Origin: Schistocerca nitens
Lineage: Eukaryota; Arthropoda; Insecta; Orthoptera; Acrididae
Direction: 5' to 3'
Assembly (NCBI RefSeq): GCF_023898315.1
Contig: NC_064622.1
Span: 357,907,234-357,971,233, forward strand
Length of the DNA stretch: 64,000 nucleotides
Shown here: piece by piece, positions 21,330 through 31,656 of the stretch
Position numbering within the stretch: position 1 is the stretch's first letter
Layout: every line of letters begins with the position of its first letter
Made by a program: the position numbers and the translations under genes
The notes under the pieces: model-generated
What the model was told of the DNA's origin: nothing
What the model saw: only the letters and a program-made list of their open reading frames with translations
Database searches by the model: none

Positions 21330-21679
21330 TACGTGTCACTGGAAGTTATGACTCAGCTCTCTTATCTTGTTGGTGTTCCTCTATTATTACATGACTTCAG
21401 TTGCTGCTGTATCACCTTCTACTTCCTCTTCCCACTCTCTTCTTCGTGTTGATACGACCAGCTGACTGGAGCTACGCTGTGGCTACTCCAGTTCTTGTTT
21501 CCCCTTGCTAGGTTCTATCAAAGAGACCTTATTTGTTGTTTTGTTAAGTTTGTTCCACATGCTTTATTCCCTCAACTTCTTCTGGAAGATATTCCTATCA
21601 CCGTCTACCACTAACTGTTTCTTGCACTCCCATGTTACCTCGGATATGCTGTGAGTCCAGAGAAGCCATGTAACTTCGT

Positions 21680-21790
21680 AACTGACGCCCTAAATCGAGT
21701 GGTTGGACAGGGATTTGAACGACGTTATCCAGGAATGCCGTTTCACTGTGCTGATCACTGAACCACTCGTTCGGTAGCAGCTTGCGAGAT
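21680..21790 (-). repeat. tRNA-like SINE head, degenerate
   Basis: On the minus strand GAGTGGTTCAGTGATC (A-box-like) precedes GTTCAAATCC (B-box-like). It is degenerate, and no TSD was found. Confidence 0.45.
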
Positions 21791-21869
21791 ATGGGAGATG
21801 AACATGGCCTGGCCAGCTGCAGAGAAAACTGACTCGCAGCTCCGGCTGAGGCAGCCCGCAGTAAACATA

Positions 21870-23277
21870 CACTGCTGGCCACCGTAAATGCAACACCCTG
21901 AAGGAAGCATCCGAATCAAGTGAAATTTATACCATGAGTTTGCAGCGATGAGATGTGCAACTGATAAGAATTTCAGCGCAGACGCACATCACGCGCGCCT
22001 GTGGCGCCACCTCATAGCGCCATTTAAGGCTTGGCGATTTCGACGACTGTACGTTCGGCACGTGTGTTTACCTTGGGGTTGTTTCACAAGACGATCAGTT
22101 ATGCCTCGTAGACAACAGTGAACATCTTTTGATCAAGTATCCGAGTTCGACAGAGGAAGGATAGTGGCTTACCGAGATTGTGGATTATCACACAGAGAAA
22201 TCGCTAGTCGTGTTGGACGAAACCAAACAACTGTAATGCGGATATGTGACCGTTGGATGCAGGAGGGTACGACGGACCGACGTAGTCGATCGCATTCACC
22301 TCGGTGCACCACTGCACGTGCTGATAGGCAAATTGTGCGCATGGCAGTGACGGATCGCTCAGTGACATCCCGAACCATAGCACAACACATTGCGTCTGTA
22401 ACGCATCATCCAGTGTCTGCGCGTACCATTCGACGCCGTTTACAGCAGAGTGGTCTGTCCGCAAGACGTCCATTGCTTCGTCTACCATTGACGCAGAACC
22501 ACAGACGTCTCCGTCGCCAATGGTGTGATGACAGACGGATGTGGACGGCAGAATGGAATGACGTTGTCTTTACTGACGAGGCACGCTTCTATCTGCAGCA
22601 CCACGATGGTCGGATTCGAGTGTGGAGACACCGTGGAGAGAGGATGCTGGACAGCTGCATTATGCACCGCCACACTGGTCTTGCACCAGGTATTATGGTA
22701 TGGGGCGGTATTGGATATTACTTTCGCACGCCTCTAGTACGCATTGCCGGTACTTTAAATAGCCGGCGCTACATATCCGAGGTGCTGGAGCCAGTTGTCC
22801 TTCCTTACCTTCAGGGCTCGGCCACAGCCATATTTCAACAGGATAATGCGCGACCACACGTGGCACGCATTGTCCAAAGGTTCTTCGTCAATAACCAGAT
22901 TGAATTGATTCCCTGGCCGGCTCGCTCTCCGGATCTTTCGCCGATAGAAAACATGTGGTCCATGGTTGCTCAACGAGTGACCCAGATTACATTCCCAGCT
23001 GCCACACCAGATGATCTTTGGCAACGTGTGGAAGCTGCTTGGGCTGCTGTACCCCAGGAACACATCCAACGTCTCTTTGACTCAATGCCGAGACGTGTGG
23101 CAGCGGTGATCTCCAACAATGGCGGCTACTCTGGCTACTGATTCTGGCAGGAACCACATGTCACAGACGTCTGTAAACGTAATCATTTGATACTTGGTCA
23201 ACATGTTATCTACACAATAAATTTTGTTGTGCTACCTCTTGTCTTTGTTGGTGTTGCATTTACGGTGGCCAGCGGTG
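21870..23277 (+). mobile_element. complete Tc1-like element, DD34E
   Basis: It is 1408 bp between TA duplications (21868-21869 and 23278-23279). The 28-bp TIRs CACTGCTGGCCACCGTAAAT... differ at one position between ends. It carries one transposase gene in the sense direction. Structure and length match a full-length Tc1 element. It is one of the two best-preserved transposons here. Confidence 0.95.
22101..23141 (+). pseudogene. Tc1-like transposase, one early stop codon
   Basis: The likely start is ATG at 22101 (MPRRQQ), but codon 7 is TGA (22119-22121), where CGA would be one transition away. After it the frame is open for 340 codons to 23141. An HTH region lies at EFDRGRIVAYRDCGLSHREI, a second DNA-binding helix pair around PVSARTIRRRL, then VFTDEARF, GIMVWGG, FQQDNARPH and SPDLSPIENMW. 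The second Asp and final Glu are 34 residues apart (DD34E). The next in-frame ATG is at 22236 and would lose the first HTH. Without read-through it is probably inactive. Confidence 0.9.
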
Positions 23278-23279
23278 TA

Positions 23280-23734
23280 GTTTGTTCTGGAGTCGGCGCG
23301 GAACGCCGGGGAAGTCCTGCCTGTGAAGCACGCTCCGGCTCCTTCCATACATGTCGTGTACGTAACTACTGGCTGCGCCGCGCCTTCCCAGGATTTGTGG
23401 CGCCGCTTAAGTGGAGCTCTTTCGAGTACACCACGCACTTATACACCGATGTGTGAGGTCGCTCGAGTGCGCCAGGTGATGTGGAAATATCTGCCTCTGG
23501 TAAGACAGAGGATAAAAAAGTGTCTTGCGTAGCGATGATTGTATAATAAATATTCTCAGTATACTGCTTGATTAGACTAAACTGTCCACCTCTGATACTT
23601 CCACCAGTGCTTAATATACGGTAATTCAGCTTTCACCCAGGTGAATTTAAAAAAGTAGTCACTAATCGACATGCTATCTCTTGACATAGTTACTTGAATT
23701 AAAGGGCATCATTTCAAATAAATCTATAGTAATG
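23280..23734. other. unassigned spacer
   Basis: GC-rich to 23460, then AT-rich. No gene or known repeat recognised. Confidence 0.4.
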
Positions 23735-24780
23735 CAGGGGCTGGACAAAAATATGAAAATATGGGGAGAGATGCATAGCTGAACATAAATGCAGATGCTA
23801 GTCACGTCTGCAGACTAAGCTGTTGTGTTTGTTCTCGAACGGCTCCAGTGCTACGTCCTTAATACGTTGAACGTATGAGTCGTGGTCGGAACAGAGTTCT
23901 GTATGGTTTTCGGTACATTATGTCGGAGCTAAGTGGCTTCGAACGTGGGCGAAGTTGGTTCTCGTATGCTGGATGATTCCGTAACCACGTACCCAAAGTG
24001 TTCGATGTTTCAAGAGGCACCGTATCAAAGATTTATACCGCATACACGAAAAGCGGGAAAACATCAACAGCTAAGTCACAAGGCGGACGAAATAGTGTGT
24101 TGAGTGATCACGACAAAAGGTTACTGAAGAGGGTTGTGACTAAACATAAGAGGATGAAGCTGGAAAAGTCATTGCAGAACTGGATATTGTACACGTGAAC
24201 CCTGTCAGCACTAAAGTAACACGAAGGGACATCCATAAGTACGGGATTCCAAAACCACTCATCAGTGATGCCAATCTCTGTAACGAGAAAACGTGGTGCC
24301 AAAGCTGTAAAACCTGTACTGTGGAGCAATGAAGAGAGTAGTTTGGTCGCATGAGTCTTTTTGCAAACTGTTTTCAACTTACGGGCTAGTTATTGCCCCA
24401 AGAGTCAGGCCAGGCCCCATTACTGCAAGGGATTACGCGATCATTTTAGCTATCAGGCCCATGCCATGGTCTTTGTTCGCCAAAGATGATCCCGTGTTCC
24501 AAGACAATAAGGCTCCTGTTCACACAACTCGCATCGTCCAGGACTAGTTTTGTAAACACGAGGGTGTATTCTCGCGTCTCCCCTGCCAACCACACCCACC
24601 AGATGTCAATGTGATTGAGCCTCGTTGGTCTGCTTTCGAGGGAGAGGTGCTTAATCGCTATCCTCATCGTTATCCCGCCTTGTCGTTATTTTGCAGGAAG
24701 AATGGTATAAGATACTCTTGAGAACCATACAGGACTCGTATTTATCCTTTCAGAGACGACTGGAAACTGAATTATAACGG
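23735..24780 (+). mobile_element. Tc1-like element, decayed (TIR CAGGGGCTGGACAAAAATAT)
   Basis: The left TIR is clear at 23735; the right TIR is not recognisable. It contains a broken transposase in sense. By TIR and protein it belongs with the elements at 29375-30450 and 30459-31521. Confidence 0.75.
23874..24780 (+). pseudogene. Tc1-like transposase remnant, DD37E-like spacing
   Basis: The N-terminus (SELSGFERG from about 23920) leads to an HTH stretch VFDVSRGTVSKIYTAYTKSG (24001-24060). The catalytic part has VWSHESFCKLFSTYG (Asp to His change at the first catalytic site), FQDNKAPVHTTRIV, and NVIEPRW. By my count, 37 residues separate the second Asp from Glu, including one in-frame stop. 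Several frameshifts and a deletion around 24300 make it dead. Confidence 0.75.
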
Positions 24781-25415
24781 TTTTCCTGCAACGTATTGGG
24801 TATGGTAATGTGTTGCGTTTTTGGTGTTTATATTTTTACATTTATAACTTAAAATTAATCTGTTACAAATATCAAACCGATTGCTGTCACATGCGAAAGT
24901 TCGTGTTAACGTACGAAGCCGCTATGTCCGGTTTACAGTGTTACTAACTTCTTTGTGACACTCACTTTTCGCAACAGTCGACCTAATATACAGGGTGGAG
25001 AAAAACTGTGCGTCTAATTTTTAACCCAGGATAGCTGATGCCAGTAGGAACCAAAATTACTAATGTTGTGAAGATCGACAACGCACCATTTTTAAACTAC
25101 GGAAACTTGGCACCACTCGCTCCTATTGGCCGCGGGATCGCCCAGTTGCCGGATGCTGTGGACAACGCATGACCGCGAATGCTTTGCCTGCTGGAGTTCG
25201 CGATGTATCCAAGGCTGCCAGCAGTCTCGGTGGTTGCGCGCCAGCCGTCCACTCATGGGGGCGAATTCGCCGGGGTCCCGACACATCCGTTGTAGTTTCG
25301 TGATAAGACGTGCCGGGAACAAACCCGTCCATAGCTGTTAGTTCGCGTAGAGAAAATCTTTTACAAATTGTGTCGGCCCTAAAAGGGTCTTTTCTCTAGC
25401 TAGGACATTATTTAT

Positions 25416-26652
25416 TTAAAACAGGTGCTCGAGCTGGCGACCGTCCGACGCAACGAAAGCTTGGTAACGTCGAACGGTGTTTTTCCGAACTCTTTCGAAG
25501 ATCGCTGGCATTGCCCTCATGTGATTGGCGGAATGTTGAATGCGATCCATTAATTCCTCTTCGTTTCTATGTGGTTCGCGTCCGGGCGGGTGAACTAGAA
25601 CCTTCAAGAATCCCCACAGCAAAAAGTCCGGTGGCGTGAGGTCTGGTGATCGCGGGGGCCATGTCCTACGAGCACCTCTGACAATTACCCGGTCGTCGAA
25701 GAGTTCAGTTAAATATCCGTGCACAGCACGACTGTTATGTGCTGCAACCACGTGCGTCGCCGTATGTCCAGGGGAACATCTTCCAGCAGCCCGGGTAGTC
25801 GAGGAGGTAGACGGACCCGCCCAGCCAGATGGTCACCCACAATGCCTGCACAAATGTTGAGCGAAAATCGTTCCTGGTGTACATCGACGTACGGATTTCC
25901 CCTTGCCCTGTAATGAACGTTTCGAGTGTTGTAAAGGCCATCCTGATGGAAGGTGCACTCGTCGGTAAACAACACAATGGCGGGGAAGTCGGGATCTCGT
26001 GCAACACGTCGCAGAACCCATTGGCAAAACCCTAGCCTGTGCTTATAGTCCGCCACAGGATTAAGGCCTTGTACAGGGTGGAAACTAAATGGATGCTGAC
26101 CATCATCCCTCAAAACCTCCCACACTAACCGATGAGTGACCACCATGTCGTGTCCAAACACTAGAGTACTTGTCGTAGGTGCTTCCTCGAAGCGTTCGAG
26201 AACAGTCTCTTCAAATGCAGCATCCCGTCGTGTTCGAGGTCTTCCAGCATCACCATGATATCACGGTAACCGAGCCTGTTTCACCAAGTCGGCCAGCCGC
26301 GGTGGCTGAGCGGTTCTACGCGCTTCAGTCCGGAAACGCGCGACTGCTACGGTCGCAGGTTCGAATCCTGCCTCGCGCATGGATGTTTGGGATGTCCTTA
26401 GGTTAGGTTTATGTAGTTCTGAGTTCTAGGGGACTGATGACCTCAGATGTTAAGTTCCATAGTGCTCAGAGCCATTTGAACCATTTTTTCACCAAGTCGC
26501 AGTTGAATTGCTGTAAACGTTTGCGGGTTTAGGTGGCTTCTTGCTGGGTAGCGTTCCTCATACAACCGTCGAGTTTCATGCGCTTTACCGTCGGCTAGTC
26601 CGTAAACAAAAACCATAACTCGTTGTTCTTCAAACGAATACTGTGCCGCCAT
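25416..26652 (-). pseudogene. mariner-like transposase, catalytic Asp deleted
   Basis: It starts at ATG 26652 with MAAQYSFEEQRVMVFVYG, an N-terminal HTH common to this insect group (I would label it DUF4817-like). After the SINE come LFTDECTFHQDG (first Asp) and ICAGIVGD. The frame breaks at about 25737: WLQH is followed directly by HNSRAVHGYL, where a DG-x-PAH block is expected. A short deletion therefore removed the second catalytic Asp and shifted the frame. The end keeps WPPRSPDLTPPDFLLWG, the third Asp. It is dead. Confidence 0.85.
26291..26486 (+). mobile_element. SINE type B inside mariner gene
   Basis: It has GGTGGCTGAGCGGTTC (A box) and GGTTCGAATCC (B box), and ends GAGCCATTTGAACCA. 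The 12-bp TSD TTTCACCAAGTC lies at 26279-26290 and 26487-26498. It interrupts the N-terminal part of the transposase gene. Confidence 0.95.
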
Positions 26653-27005
26653 GCTTACTGTATGACTAAATCGCAAGTGACGTGTGTGTGCTCCGAAGCG
26701 AAGCTTACGTGTGATGCCTCTGACGTGGAGACAAACAGCAAGACTTATTCGACACGTGTGCGTTTATCACGTTGGGGCAGTGACGTGGCGAGGGACGTTT
26801 GTATGTGTGAACCGACAACCATAGCGCTGCCCGTCAACCGACGATCGGCAGCAGGGCAATCCCACGGCCAATCGGAGCACCTGGCACCAAGTTTCCGCAG
26901 TTTAAAAATGGTGCGTTCTCGACCTACACAACATTAGTAATTTTAGTTCCTATTGGCATCAGCTATCCAAGGTTAAAATTTCGTGACACAATTGTTCTCC
27001 ACCTG

Positions 27006-28000
27006 CATATTCTACATAATTTCTTCAAGTTTTGTTGTGTTTTTAATGATACACTTATGGTTTTTATAACTACGTATTTTGCTCTTTTCTAACGGCTGAT
27101 CACTGGGGCACTGGGTGACGCCTCTGTTGACCGGGCAGTGCCCAGTGGCTGGCCACTTAGATAAGCGCTCGCGTTTTGTCCTTGTACTCCTTCCATAGGC
27201 CCTGGCGGGTCCACCAGCACTGGTCGACTGCCGTGTCATCCTCCGCGAATGGCGTCATTGGAAGCCGTATGGAGGGCGTAGGTTCAGCATACCACTTTAC
27301 CGGCCGTTATCGGCATTCGTCGCTTACCTTTGCAGAGGTACTTCACCTTCAGGACACACACATAAATTTGAATACAACTAACAGACACGTCAATGAACGG
27401 AAGGACAGTTCATAATTTTGTGAAAAAAAATTGGCATAATGGTACTTTGAACATGGGTTCGTGCGCGGTGTAGTCGCCACTTAACCACGACACCATGGTC
27501 CTTCGTCTGTACTGCTTGAGCGTGGACCGTTCGGTGTTGCATTTTTTTTGTGGTTCAGTACACCTTCTTCCTGTTTTCATTCTTGACCTGTGTTCAGTTT
27601 CTGAAAGGATGTCCACTAAATCCCTTGTGAGAATCACAAAGAGTGTAAAGCACATCACTGTAGATTGTGAGATTGTAGCATTTATTCATACTTCTGAATT
27701 CTGTTGATCTTATGGTGAGTCAGTTTTATCTGTGCTGTAGGCACTCACTGTGTGTATGAAAAGCTGTATCGCTGGTTTCTCTGAAATTCACTTGTGGATC
27801 TCAGCACCTCATTTGTGTCCTAGCCAAGTGACCACGTTGGCGGACATTACTACCTGAGTTTAAACATTTCCTCAAATGAAGCTTTGTGTTTGGAGTTGGT
27901 TGTTTACTGTGCAAGAATCGGCTCTCGTGTACAGTGTAAACATGAACTATGTTGAATGTATTTTAAATGTTAACGGAAAAGTAAAGCTGTGAGGATGGGT
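27006..28000. other. unassigned spacer
   Basis: No gene recognised. At 27455-27495 the minus strand has a tRNA-like CATGGTGTCGTGGTTAAGTG, possibly the A-box part of a SINE. Confidence 0.35.
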
Positions 28001-28002
28001 CA

Positions 28003-28133
28003 TGAGTCGTGGTTGGGTAGCCCGTGAAAGACAACATTCCGAGTTCGAGCCTCGGTCCGGCACACACCTTTAACCTACCAGGAAGTTTAATATCACCGCG
28101 CGCTCCGCAGTAGAGTGAAAATCTCGTTCTGGG
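28003..28133 (+). mobile_element. SINE type C, single head
   Basis: The head is GGTTGGGTAGCCCGTG, with B box GAGTTCGAGCCTC, then GGTCCGGCACACACC. It ends TAGAGTGAAAATCTCGTTCTGG. It matches the right half of the two-headed element at 53676-54171. Confidence 0.8.
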
Positions 28134-28394
28134 AACATAAAAATGAATTACAAGGAAAAGTTAGCCGCAAAGGAACTAGGGCCTCCGAGAACAGAACCTT
28201 TGATTGAGACAGTGACCAAATCAAATAAGCGTGACTACTAACAGGAAGTGTACAGTTAGCACAAGCTGTTGTGTGGGTGCAGCGTATGAATAACTGATTT
28301 TCAGCCCGCAAGTAAATTCGTGAATACATCTGTTAAGGATATTGTACATTTGTCCAAAACATGGAAAGCACGAAGAACGAAGTGCTTGGATTAA

Positions 28395-29060
28395 AAAGTG
28401 TGTAAGATACGGAGGTAGTCTTTCTCCCCTACTGTTCAATATATACATCGAAGAAGCAATGATAAAGATTCGCTGATGAAATTATCCTGAGTAAAGGGGA
28501 ATAACAGGATCTATTTGAAATAAGTCTAATCAGTACAGAATGTAGATTGAGAGTAAGGAGACGAAAGACAAAAGTAATGAGAAGCAGCAGAAATGAGAAC
28601 AGCGAGAAAATTAACATCAGAAATGGTGATCATGAAGTAGATGAAGTTAAGAAATCCTGCTACTTAGGCAGCAAAATACCTCTTGACGAACGGAGAAAGA
28701 ATGGCATAAAAAGCAGACTAGTACAGCCAAAAAGCGCGTTCCTGGACAAGAGAAGTCTGATGGTATCAAATATAGGCCTTAATTCGAGAAAGACGTCTGT
28801 GCGAATGTGCGCGTGGAGCACAGCATTGTATGGTAGTGAAACATGGGCTGTGGGAAAACCGATATAGAAGAAAATCAAAGAGCTTGAGATGTGTTGCTAC
28901 AGAAGAATATTGAAAATTAGGTGGATTGATAAGGTAAGGAGTGAGGAGTTTCTGCGCAGGATCGGTGAGGAAAGGAATAATGGAAAACATTGATAAGAAG
29001 AAGGGGCAGAACGATAGTATATCTGTTAAGACATCAGGGAATAACTTCCATGGTACCGCA
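28395..29060 (+). pseudogene. RTE-like reverse transcriptase fragment
   Basis: Broken frames show SPLLFNIYIEEAM (motif B), then, in the frame from 28547, KSCYLGSKIPLDE, STALYGSETWAVG, and, past a stop, LEMCCYRRILKIRWIDKVRSEE. It is the same family as the copy at 5940-6936 but on the plus strand. Motif C is deleted. Confidence 0.8.
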
Positions 29061-29124
29061 CTTGCTTCCTTCACAAAACTGACAGTCACTTGATAAAAAT
29101 TTCTATTTTCACCAGTTCGTCTCA

Positions 29125-29205
29125 GTACGTCTTGATTAGTTATTCGATCTACCTATCTCTTCTTCAGCCTTCTTCTGTCGCACCAAATCTCAATGTCTCC
29201 TCGAC
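29125..29205 (-). repeat. RTE-like RT fragment, opposite strand
   Basis: The minus-strand reading recalls the EIWCDRRRLKKR-VDRIT region, the same LINE segment seen at 28885-28940 on the plus strand, so the two form an inverted pair. Confidence 0.6.
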
Positions 29206-29374
29206 GCATTTGCAGTCGCTGATGCAAGTAATTTTGAACAGAGAGGGGATTCTGGAGACCGGCGTACACACTGCAACGCTACCATTATTAAATCCTCTGT
29301 GCCGTCGGAACTTGTGCATAGACTTCATCTTTGAGCCTACAACGAAATGTCGTTTAATCAGATGAAGGTATTAG

Positions 29375-30450
29375 CCACGTGACAACAATGTATGAGAGAA
29401 TTCCAAAGTGGCAGATTGTGGGGGCCCGATTAGCTAGAGCATCCAACCAAGGCAGTCAACTTACTGTATGTTTCAAGAGCAATTGTTTCAACAATCATGA
29501 CAGCCCACATAAAACATGGAAAGATATAATGGTGTACACGTAATAGTGGGTGCAAATCAAAACCAAATGACAGAGATCGTCGTACGCTAACACGAATGGT
29601 GGGAAAACAACACAAAAGTATGGCGGCTAAAGCGACTGCAGATCTCAATAGCCATCTTCGAAACCCCGTATCTATCGACACTGTCCGCCGAGAAGCGAAT
29701 ATTCATGGACGAGCTGCTATGCCGAAATCATTAGTGACGACAAGTAATTCAAAGAAGCGTAAAATATGATGTCAGGAGCCTAAATCCCGGACGGTTGATT
29801 AGTGGAAACACGTCATGTGGTCCGGCGAGTCAACGGTTTCGTTATTTCCAACATCGGGCCGAGTTTACGTCTGGAGAACGCCAAAAGAAGCCTACAGTCC
29901 TGATTGCTTGATTACAATGGTTAACCATGGAGGTGGAATTGTGATGGTGTGGACAGTCATATCATGGTATTCCGCTGGTCCCATCATTACTCTCAAAACC
30001 CGTGTTACAGCCAACGATTATGTGAACATTTTAGGTGATCAGGTGCACCCCATGATTCAAATTTTGTTCTCCAACAATGATGCCATATTTCAGGAGATAA
30101 TGCACCCATTCACACAGCCAGGACAGTACAGTCGTGGTATGAGGATTATGCAACTGAACTGCAGCACCTTCCCTGGCCAGCACAGTCCCCGTACTTGAAC
30201 ATTATCGAACCCTTGTGGGCGGTATAACAGCGCAGGCTCCGGAGCAATTTCCGCCTACCTCGCCACTACAGGAGTTGGAAGAGGTTCTGGTCGAAGTGGC
30301 ATAACGTTCCACTGGAGGCTATACAATCATTATACGACAGTATTCCAAGAAGAATTACGGCTATATTACGGGCAAATGGGGGTCCAACCCCTCATTAATA
30401 AACCATTCCCAAGTAAGTACAAGTGTTAACATTATTTTGCCTAGCTCCTG
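29375..30450 (+). mobile_element. Tc1-like element, decayed, sense
   Basis: The right end resembles the reverse of CAGGAGCTAGGCAAAATAAT (related to the CAGGGGCTGGACAAAAATAT family) and stops at TA 30451. The left end is not resolved. It converges with the element that starts 8 bp later on the opposite strand. Confidence 0.65.
29395..30415 (+). pseudogene. Tc1-like transposase remnant
   Basis: An HTH region lies at about 29455-29530 (SRAIVSTIMTAHIKHGK), then RNPVSIDTVRREANIHG, WSGESTVSLFPTSGRVYVW (first Asp to Gly), GIVMVWTVISWY, and, after a frameshift at about 30092, DNAPIHTAR and IIEPLWA. I count 36 residues between the second Asp and Glu; one codon appears missing after DN compared with the copy at 23874. 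There are several stops. It is dead. Confidence 0.75.
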
Positions 30451-30539
30451 TACATCTACAGGGAGTGGATAGAAATATACAAATACCAAAAATACAACGT
30501 CGTATTATGTCTGTTGTGGTGTAGGGAAACCTTTGGCAT

Positions 30540-31118
30540 TCAAAGCAGCTTCCAATCTCTTCTGAATGAATAAATATACGTCCTGTACGGTTTTCCCTCC
30601 TGCATAAAAGTAGCAAATTCAGTAAACGATGGTAGAGGTGGATAACGATCTCGCACCCTCCTCTTCAAAGCAGACCTCAAAGGCTCAATAATATGGTGGC
30701 CAGGGGAGATACCGCAATTCATTCACTCACTCGCAAAACCAGTCCTCAATGACGCGAGCTGTGTGAACAGCGGCCTTGTTGTCTTGGAACACAGCGTCGC
30801 CATGGGGAACAAACATTGTACCATGGGATTGGCCTGCTCAGCCAAAATGGTCACACAACCCTTGATGATAATGTGACCTTTCAGAGTAACCATGGGGTCC
30901 ATGAAGTACCACGATATGTCTGTCCAAATCTTCACCGAATCCGCGATATATTTCACTCTTGGTACGTAAACTCGGCCAGAAGTTGGAAACATTGTGAAAG
31001 GAGACCCATCCGACCAAATGATGCCTTCTTCAAACACTTCGGCTTCCTTGCTTATGAAATCGCTCACCATAAGAGCACCAGCAATTTGCTTACGTTCGGA
31101 TTCGCTTAGTTCCGACAT
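30540..31118 (-). pseudogene. Tc1-like transposase with internal deletion
   Basis: The frame from 31118 starts MSELSESERKQIAGAL, the N-terminus of this family. After only about 25 codons it jumps to EEGIIWSDGSPFTMFPTSGR, the first catalytic region, so the DNA-binding part is deleted in frame. A frameshift near 30780 then breaks the FQDNK block, and a second deletion removes SPDLN before IIEPLRS. It is dead. Confidence 0.75.
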
Positions 31119-31148
31119 AATGCACTCGCAACTACACAGAGCACTTGA

Positions 31149-31293
31149 AATAAATGGTTTATAGCTCCTTCATCAATTGAATTGAGAAGTTCTTTTTTAT
31201 TTCTTGGGACACAGGTATCCGAAACTAGTCACCATCAAGAAATAAAAAATATAATTCTCAATGCAACTTATGACGGAGCTACAACCATTTATT
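31149..31293. repeat. inverted repeat, 58-bp arms
   Basis: The arm at 31149-31206 is, at roughly 85 percent identity by eye, the reverse complement of 31236-31293; the spacer is about 29 bp. Shared stretches include AATAAATGGTT and TTTTTTATTTCTTG. It lies in the 5' untranslated region of the antisense Tc1-like element. Confidence 0.8.
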
Positions 31294-31656
31294 TAAATTG
31301 TAAGATAAGTTACGGACCTACTTTTCACCTGCAGCATGCTGCAAGTTCGCACACAGAACACTGTTCTGAGCACCAGTGACATTTTCTGCGCATCTGAGGG
31401 CATTGCACAGGTGCCATCCGTGATCAAATACATAAGCGCCTACTGCAAGCACAGCAAGCATCTGCATCTGTGTTGAAACCTGGATTTATGGCGGTTTATT
31501 CATGTTTTTGTCCATCCCCTATACGTACTGCAAGCCTTACTTAATCCTGGAGAGCTAGTAGTAGTAGGCCTACTTTGGTAGAAAATTGTGTGTGTGTATA
31601 TTTCACCCATTAAGATTCCCTCAGTGACATTAAAACCGGTAACATAGTCCGTAATA
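31252..31656. repeat. direct repeat, left copy
   Basis: It starts at about TTCTCAATGCAACTTATG and ends CATAGTCCGTAATA. The right copy, at 33110-33455, runs in the same order. It includes the Tc1 5' region, its TIR and about 135 bp of flank. Confidence 0.9.

Larger units (their letters stand above)
24991..27005 (-). mobile_element. mariner-like element with about 80-bp TIRs
   Basis: The left end CAGGGTGGAGAAAAACTGTG and the reverse of the right end (CAGGTGGAGAACAATTGTG) extend into TIRs of roughly 80 bp that share GGATAGCTGATGCCA and AAAATTACTAATGTTGTG. The transposase is on the minus strand, and a SINE is inserted at 26291-26486. Without the SINE, the length of about 1.8 kb suits this group. 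Confidence 0.85.
30459..31521 (-). mobile_element. Tc1-like element, internally deleted, antisense
   Basis: The left end is CAGGGAGTGGATAGAAATAT (30459); the right end, in reverse, is TAGGGGATGGACAAAAACAT (about 31520). The transposase runs on the minus strand. The 5' part (31252-31521) plus flanking DNA is duplicated at 33110-33455. Confidence 0.65.
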
